A stretch of DNA of 64,000 nt from positions 1 through 64,000 of the forward strand of contig NZ_WMEZ01000010.1 of assembly GCF_009856415.1 (NCBI RefSeq), in the 5' to 3' direction. Position 1 is the first letter of the stretch, and every line of letters begins with the position of its first letter. The position numbers were made by a program, and so were the translations under genes. Below are positions 59,554 through 64,000 of this stretch, one piece after another. The notes below the pieces were generated by a model. That model worked only from the letters and a program-made list of their open reading frames with translations, had not been told where the DNA came from and made no database searches. Source of the DNA: Halobacillus litoralis. GTDB taxonomy: Bacteria; Bacillota; Bacilli; Bacillales; Halobacillaceae.

Positions 59554-61522
59554 TAAAGAGATTATCAAGCAGGATTTCCGGAATGTCGGATGGATCAGTA
59601 TCGTTTACTTTTTAGGGTTGTTCTTCATTGTACCGATGCAGTTATTCATGGAATTCGGTAGAGATGAACCTCGTATCACAGATGATCGCGGGTTATTTGG
59701 CGGCATATTTGCTTATGAGCTTCAGTCACTATTTTTAATAGTGATGCCTGTGCAGATGGCGGTGTTTTTATTCCGTTACCTGCATGTAAAAGGTGCTTCA
59801 GATTTTGCTCACAGCTTTCCTATGAAGAGAGGGAAACTGTTTCATCACCATATTCTCTCAGGCATTATTCTATTAATCTTGCCGATTTTACTGAACTATT
59901 TGGTTCTCGTTATTACGGCTGGAGTAACAGATGTCACAGAGTACTATACTTTGGCAAATGCAAGTTATTGGCTGTGGCTGTTTACGACGATGAGCCTTCT
60001 TCTTTTTGTGGCAGGCGTTTTTGTCGGGACATTGACTGGTTTATCCGCCGTCCAGGGGGTTCTGACCTATATCCTTTTGGTTTTACCTGTTGGCTTATAC
60101 GGTTTGATCGCTTTTCACCTGAGCGCTTATATCAAAGGATATTCAGGTGACATGGTGTTGGATCGTTCCCTTCAGTATTTTTCACCACTGGTGGATCTCT
60201 TAGAATACCAGAGTTATGGTCCGGAGGAAGTAAGTGTCCCTGTTGAAGTTTTATCCCTATTCATTTATGGGGGGATTGCGATTCTCTTTTACGTGGTATC
60301 CGTGTGGCTGTATAAAAAACGTCCGCTGGAAGCAGCAGGCCGTGCGTTAGCTGTACGGGCCCTGAATCCTGTTTTCAAACTCGGGGTCACGTTCTGCTTC
60401 GCCTTATTCGGAGGCATGTATTTCAGTGTGGCGCAAAATACGTATAGTTGGATGATTACAGGCTATTTCATTGGCGGAACATTCGGTTTTGCCGCAGCTT
60501 CCATGCTTCTTGAAAAGACATGGAGAGTTTTCAACTTGAAAAACGTAAAAGGTTGGCTGGGTTATGGTGTGGCTGCTGGTGTAATCATTGCGGTTATTCC
60601 TCTCCTTTGGCAAAATTACGAAGCCTATGTTCCCGAACAAAATGAAGTAGAAAAGGTCTATATCAGTGGTGGTTATTGGTCTTATCAGGAGCTTATTGAT
60701 CATGAACTTGATGTGCCTTACATCACCTCGGAAGAAGGAGTCCAATCTGCTTTAAACCTTCATGATCAGCTTACTGAGGTAAGTAACCCTTTGAAAGATG
60801 GAGAGGATTCTTTCTTTTTCGTATATGAATTGAAAAATGGCGATGAAGTTTATCGCCAATATCAAATAAGTGAAGAGCGCGTACGTAAAGAGAAGAAAGC
60901 CGTGTATGAAACGAAAGAATACAAGAGTATTCAATATCCAGTCCTAGGTCTCGATTCTTCTGACATCGATCAGTTGTTGATCCACCCGAACGCAGCTCCT
61001 GGAGGAGAAGAGTTGTACGACCCGGAAAAAATCTCGGCCTTTATGGAAGCGCTGAAGCAGGACATTAACGAACTGTCTTATGACCAGATGGTTGCGCCGC
61101 GTGGTTTGTCATCAGGAGTATCCTTTACTGTGGATGGAATGCGGGAGAATCCATATCATGCACAACTCTTCCCCTCGTATGAAAATACCATCGAGTGGAT
61201 GAAGCAAGAAGGGGTTTATGAACAAATGATGATTCAACCAGAAGATATTCATCGAGTTGAAGTCTACGAGTGGCCTGAGAATCGAGATTATCCTCATGAC
61301 TATGTTCATTACGTGTTTGATCGGTTAAAAGAAAGTGGTGTAGAACCCCTGGAGGTCACTGATAAAGATCAGATTGAATCCCTCCTGCAAGGGAGAGAAA
61401 ATCAAGAAGATGGAAAGTATATCATCGCTTTCTATTTTGATGATCGCAACACCAATCACTATGATCTCTTGAGTTTCGATGAAGGTGACGCCCCGGAATT
61501 TATTAAGGAACACTTCGAATAA
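59528..61522 (+). CDS. ABC transporter permease with large C-terminal domain
   Basis: A 664-residue membrane protein. About residues 18-400 carry 9-11 hydrophobic segments, including FLGLFFIVPMQLFMEF and IILLILPILLNYLVLVITAG. The final ~250 residues are hydrophilic and acidic, resembling the DUF6449-type domain of YtrC/YtrD-like permeases. ATG 59528, with GGGAGGTG upstream, overlaps the ATPase gene by 26 bp; the frame before it is a shadow. Together with the GntR and ATPase genes it forms an envelope-stress-type exporter module. Confidence 0.84.
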   Translation: MRSKTSSFNKEIIKQDFRNVGWISIVYFLGLFFIVPMQLFMEFGRDEPRITDDRGLFGGIFAYELQSLFLIVMPVQMAVFLFRYLHVKGASDFAHSFPMKRGKLFHHHILSGIILLILPILLNYLVLVITAGVTDVTEYYTLANASYWLWLFTTMSLLLFVAGVFVGTLTGLSAVQGVLTYILLVLPVGLYGLIAFHLSAYIKGYSGDMVLDRSLQYFSPLVDLLEYQSYGPEEVSVPVEVLSLFIYGGIAILFYVVSVWLYKKRPLEAAGRALAVRALNPVFKLGVTFCFALFGGMYFSVAQNTYSWMITGYFIGGTFGFAAASMLLEKTWRVFNLKNVKGWLGYGVAAGVIIAVIPLLWQNYEAYVPEQNEVEKVYISGGYWSYQELIDHELDVPYITSEEGVQSALNLHDQLTEVSNPLKDGEDSFFFVYELKNGDEVYRQYQISEERVRKEKKAVYETKEYKSIQYPVLGLDSSDIDQLLIHPNAAPGGEELYDPEKISAFMEALKQDINELSYDQMVAPRGLSSGVSFTVDGMRENPYHAQLFPSYENTIEWMKQEGVYEQMMIQPEDIHRVEVYEWPENRDYPHDYVHYVFDRLKESGVEPLEVTDKDQIESLLQGRENQEDGKYIIAFYFDDRNTNHYDLLSFDEGDAPEFIKEHFE

Positions 61523-61540
61523 AGGGAGAGATACAGGAAG

Positions 61541-62062
61541 ATGGACTTTTGTGAGATGTATGAACAGTATTATCATCGTGTCTATTACACCGCTTTAAAA
61601 GTGACAAAGAACCCTTGTTCAGCCGAAGATATCCTTCAAGAAACCTTTATCAAAGCGTACGATAAACTCGATGAAATCCGTGAAGAAGGGAAGGTGGGGG
61701 CATGGCTCTCCACCATCGCTCACCGGAAAGCGATCGATTTTTTACGCAAAGAGAAGAAAGCGGTTCTTTTGCCGATTGAGGAAATGCCGGTGCCTCAACC
61801 CACCTACGAGAATACAGCATCTGATGTTGAACATATATGTGAATGCCGTCATCTAGAAGAAGACATCAAGAAGCGGATCAGCACATTGTCCCCTAAGCTT
61901 CGTGCGGTGTTTCAATTAAGTTACGATCAACAACTGCAGGAAAAGGAAATCGCCCAAACCCTTCGCATCACACAGGCGGCCGTCAAATCACGCCTTCACC
62001 GGGCGAGACAGGCCATGAAAGGGAAGTTGGGAGAAGAAATGGATCATTATTCTACAGCATAG
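61541..62062 (+). CDS. ECF-family RNA polymerase sigma factor
   Basis: A 173-residue ECF sigma factor. Region 2: YHRVYYTALKVTKNPCSAEDILQETFIKAYDKLD and GAWLSTIAHRKAIDFLRKEKK. Region 4: LSPKLRAVFQLSYDQQLQEKEIAQTLRITQAAVKSRLHRARQAMKGKL. No anti-sigma factor follows; a terminator closes the unit right after it. It is 18 bp downstream of the permease, so it seems to be the last gene of the YtrA-type operon. Target promoters unknown. Confidence 0.88.
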   Translation: MDFCEMYEQYYHRVYYTALKVTKNPCSAEDILQETFIKAYDKLDEIREEGKVGAWLSTIAHRKAIDFLRKEKKAVLLPIEEMPVPQPTYENTASDVEHICECRHLEEDIKKRISTLSPKLRAVFQLSYDQQLQEKEIAQTLRITQAAVKSRLHRARQAMKGKLGEEMDHYSTA

Positions 62063-62066
62063 TTTG

Positions 62067-62105
62067 AAAAGCAGAACCTCAAATGCTGAGGTTCTGCTTT
62101 TTTTG
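62067..62105 (+). terminator. terminator
   Basis: AAAAGCAGAACCTCA / TGAGGTTCTGCTTTT plus T run. Confidence 0.93.
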
Positions 62106-62160
62106 ACGCGGAATGTTATATTTTTCTGTATGATGAGAGAGGAAGAAGGAGGTGGATGGT

Positions 62161-62544
62161 GTGAAGAATACGTATCTTTGGTATTTCATCGTTTTATTAT
62201 GCGTATTGACGGGGTGTACAAGTAATCAGCAGTCCCTGCCTTTACCGGAGAGGGAAGGGGACATTCACTTTCAGGCCTTTGTGGAGGAAGTTCCAACAGA
62301 AGGAGAGGCGGATCCAGAATATGAACGGATGTATGATCTAGTAGCTAAAATGCAAGCGAACGAAGCGATTGATCTTACTCAAGTAGATGTTCAAGTGAAA
62401 AAAGAAGCTCCCATTCAAGCACACGGGGAAGAAATTGTTCATTTCCCGACCTATTTCATCTTAAATCGGGAAGGAATTGTGTTGAAGACAACGAACTTGG
62501 ATGAAGTAGCAGAATATATCAATCGTGCAGGCAAAGCAGATTAA
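62161..62544 (+). CDS. small lipoprotein
   Basis: A 127-residue exported lipoprotein: signal sequence with lipobox LTGC (VKNTYLWYFIVLLCVLTGC). The mature part ends HFPTYFILNREGIVLKTTNLDEVAEYI, which resembles the thioredoxin-like cis-Pro segment of redox lipoproteins, although no CxxC is present. The start is GTG 62161, with AAGGAGG 8 nt upstream. 19 bp before the TauE gene, so possibly cotranscribed. Confidence 0.75.
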   Translation: MKNTYLWYFIVLLCVLTGCTSNQQSLPLPEREGDIHFQAFVEEVPTEGEADPEYERMYDLVAKMQANEAIDLTQVDVQVKKEAPIQAHGEEIVHFPTYFILNREGIVLKTTNLDEVAEYINRAGKAD

Positions 62545-62563
62545 ATAGAAAGGAGGTTCGCTC

Positions 62564-63316
62564 GTGACCATTCTGTCTTTTCTCGCTATTTTAGGGGTAG
62601 GGATCGGAGCAGGCTTCATAAACGTCATCGCAGGTGGGGGGTCTCTCTTAACGCTGCCTATACTTATCTTCTTCGGCCTGCCTTCCGCCGTAGCTAATGG
62701 CACAAACCGAATTGCGTTGATGGCACAGAACATCGTCGCCATCATCTCTTATCGGAAAGACGGCTATTTTGATGGTAAGTTCAGTCTCCTATTAGCGATA
62801 CCTGCTCTCATAGGTTCAATTGTTGGCGCACAAATTGCAGTGAATATCCCGGATGATCTATTCAATCGTATCCTATCGATTGTAATGATTGTGGTCCTAG
62901 TGATCATGATATGGAAACCTCACAAAAACCTGTCCGCGGCAAGCAGCCAGGACTCCCGAATGAAAAAGGTAGGTTTGGTTCTTATCTTCTTTTTTATCGG
63001 CATTTATGGAGGATTCATCCAAGCTGGAGTAGGCTTTGTAATCATTGCGGCACTGACCTTGGTGACTGGCTTATCCTTAGTGAAGATTAATAGCATCAAA
63101 GTGTTTGTCGTTGCCGTTTACACATTGTCAGCCCTGGTGGTTTTCGTCGTCAATGATCAAATTCATTGGGGCTACGGAATTACATTGGCCATCGGTACGA
63201 GCCTTGGGGCATTCTTGGGGAGCAAATTTGCGGTCAAGCATGGGGACAAGTGGATCCAACGGTTCCTTGTCGTCGCCGTCATTGCTATGGCGATCAGGCT
63301 ATTCTTCTTTACATAA
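62564..63316 (+). CDS. TauE/SafE-family sulfite/anion exporter
   Basis: A 250-residue membrane protein with about eight helices. The two family halves begin FINVIAGGGSLLTLPILIFFGLPSAVANGTNRIAL and IGIYGGFIQAGVGFVIIAALTLVTGLSLVKINSIKV. Transports sulfonates, sulfite or related anions; direction and substrate unknown. GTG 62564 has AAAGGAGG 8 nt upstream. Confidence 0.9.
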   Translation: MTILSFLAILGVGIGAGFINVIAGGGSLLTLPILIFFGLPSAVANGTNRIALMAQNIVAIISYRKDGYFDGKFSLLLAIPALIGSIVGAQIAVNIPDDLFNRILSIVMIVVLVIMIWKPHKNLSAASSQDSRMKKVGLVLIFFFIGIYGGFIQAGVGFVIIAALTLVTGLSLVKINSIKVFVVAVYTLSALVVFVVNDQIHWGYGITLAIGTSLGAFLGSKFAVKHGDKWIQRFLVVAVIAMAIRLFFFT

Positions 63317-63422
63317 AAGCGACCCGCTAAAGTCTGGGTTGAGGTAGAGAGCTTCTTTAATAAGAGGGATTTCAACTCCAAATAGCGAATAGTTAAGGAT
63401 CACTGTTAGGGAGTGAAGAATT

Positions 63423-63806
63423 GTGCTTAGTAAAGTAGGTCAAATCATGCTGTATGTGAACGACCAGGACGAAGCCGTAAACTTTTGGACAGAGAAATTA
63501 GGGTTCGTAGTCATTTCTGAAGAAAATAACGGGGAAGGAATGAGATGGATTGAGGTTGCTCCCAAGGATGGAGTGGAAACATCTATAGTCCTTCACGATA
63601 AAGAAATGGTTGCAAAGATGTCGCCGGACCTAAACCTTGATCCACCTTCCTTAATGTTTTTTACGGATCGTTTTGAACAGCTTCACCGCGATTTGATCAA
63701 TCGGAAAGTGACCGTAGGAGAAATCGTTCATATGCCGATGGGCAGGGTATTTAACTTCGCGGACAATGAAGATCAGTATTTCGCTGTCATGGAAAATAAG
63801 GAATAG
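63423..63806 (+). CDS. VOC-family (glyoxalase/bleomycin resistance-like) protein
   Basis: A 127-residue protein with two betaalphabetabetabeta modules: QIMLYVNDQDEAVNFWTEKLGFVVISEEN and LMFFTDRFEQLHRDLINRKVTVGEI...RVFNFADNEDQYFAVMEN. Family functions range from antibiotic binding to lyase activity; unassigned here. The start is GTG 63423 with AGGGAGTGA 8 nt upstream. Confidence 0.85.
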   Translation: MLSKVGQIMLYVNDQDEAVNFWTEKLGFVVISEENNGEGMRWIEVAPKDGVETSIVLHDKEMVAKMSPDLNLDPPSLMFFTDRFEQLHRDLINRKVTVGEIVHMPMGRVFNFADNEDQYFAVMENKE

Positions 63807-63835
63807 GGAATTTTAAATGAATCATAGAGGAATTG

Positions 63836-63865
63836 AAAAAAGACCAGAAAACTCTGGTCTTTTTT
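63836..63865. terminator. bidirectional terminator
   Basis: AAAAAAGACCAG / CTGGTCTTTTTT between convergent genes. Confidence 0.93.
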
Positions 63866-63867
63866 GA

Positions 63868-64000
63868 TTATAATGCAGGCGTAGGGGTTGGTTCTGCATA
63901 GCCATTTTCGTACGTAGAATCAATCGTTTCGCGGATTTCTTTGATTGATTTACCATCCTGATAATCGATGATCGATTGGGCGGCAATCTCCATACAAACG
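63868..64000 (-). CDS. PCYCGC-motif-type lipoprotein, 3' end only
   Basis: The minus strand is open to the window edge and ends VCMEIAAQSIIDYQDGKSIK EIRETIDSTYENGYAEPTPTPAL. The order Cys, a helix with ...DYQDGKS, KEIR..ID..Y and a Pro-Thr-rich end agrees with the C-terminus of PCYCGC-motif lipoproteins of bacilli, but the diagnostic motif itself would lie outside the window. At least 43 codons are present. Confidence 0.5.
   Translation of the reverse strand, partial: VCMEIAAQSIIDYQDGKSIKEIRETIDSTYENGYAEPTPTPAL

Overview
This 64 kb window comes from a low-to-mid GC, endospore-forming member of the Bacillaceae, most likely a moderately halophilic genus such as Halobacillus, Thalassobacillus or Pontibacillus. 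The genus is an inference. It rests on the conserved rocF-sigW-rsiW-cdaA-cdaR-glmM-glmS gene order, the glmS ribozyme, Spo0E-like and SleB-type genes, a GbsR-type choline regulator beside a Na+-coupled transporter, and strong AGGAGG ribosome binding sites with frequent TTG and GTG starts.

Layout. 1-1.5 kb: end of an rRNA operon (23S tail, 5S) followed by ten intact tRNA genes and one broken tRNA-Lys copy. 1.8-10.1 kb: arginase, a Spo0E-like phosphatase, the sigma-W/anti-sigma-W pair with its own sigma-W promoter, the c-di-AMP cyclase operon (cdaA-cdaR-glmM), then the glmS ribozyme and glmS. Together these tie cell envelope stress, c-di-AMP and amino-sugar supply. 10.1-12.4 kb: a secreted protein and a RodA/FtsW-type glycan polymerase. 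12.4-18.5 kb: a metal and metalloid region with a phospholipase A2-like miniprotein, a Csp-like four-helix copper protein, an ArsP/YraQ-type permease with very small Cys-rich proteins and an ArsR regulator, and an arsR-arsB-arsC-trxB operon. At least two classes of palindromic operator are visible here.

18.5-25.9 kb: a 21-bp-period repeat, a GNAT protein, two MFS exporters with ArsR-like and AraC-like regulators, and a tight Nudix/nucleotidyltransferase/P-loop kinase operon. 26-28.3 kb: a sodium:solute symporter with GbsR, probably choline uptake for osmoprotection. 28.3-29.6 kb: a gene-poor, apparently decayed stretch. 29.6-33 kb: cydDC under a near-perfect Rex operator. 33-40.9 kb: mostly single-gene units (MBL hydrolase, an unknown 569-residue membrane protein, a beta-carbonic-anhydrase-like protein, a DAO-family oxidase, a VOC protein, a DJ-1 protein). 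41-43.6 kb: a CzrA-like sensor with a Zn/Cd P-type ATPase. 43.8-50.6 kb: a MurE paralogue with an altered specificity motif, a small alarmone hydrolase, a RibF paralogue, YuzB, DUF1189, a SAM hydrolase, an aldo/keto reductase and a NERD protein. 50.6-50.9 kb: an array of 20-bp repeats. 51-64 kb: UvsE, a Crp/Fnr regulator, a CDP-alcohol phosphatidyltransferase, OsmC, a SleB/LysM hydrolase, an AgcS symporter, a flavin reductase, a DUF2935 protein, a YtrA/YtrB-like ABC module with an ECF sigma factor, a TauE exporter, a VOC protein and the end of a PCYCGC-type gene.

The most notable non-coding signal is a family of five ~200-220 bp dispersed elements (about 12.1, 23.9, 33.6, 37.6 and 37.9 kb). 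They have terminal inverted repeats and a nested hairpin core whose stems covary between copies. Also of note are two helically phased short tandem repeats and a 19-bp motif that recurs beside terminators. No IS element, prophage or CRISPR array was seen.
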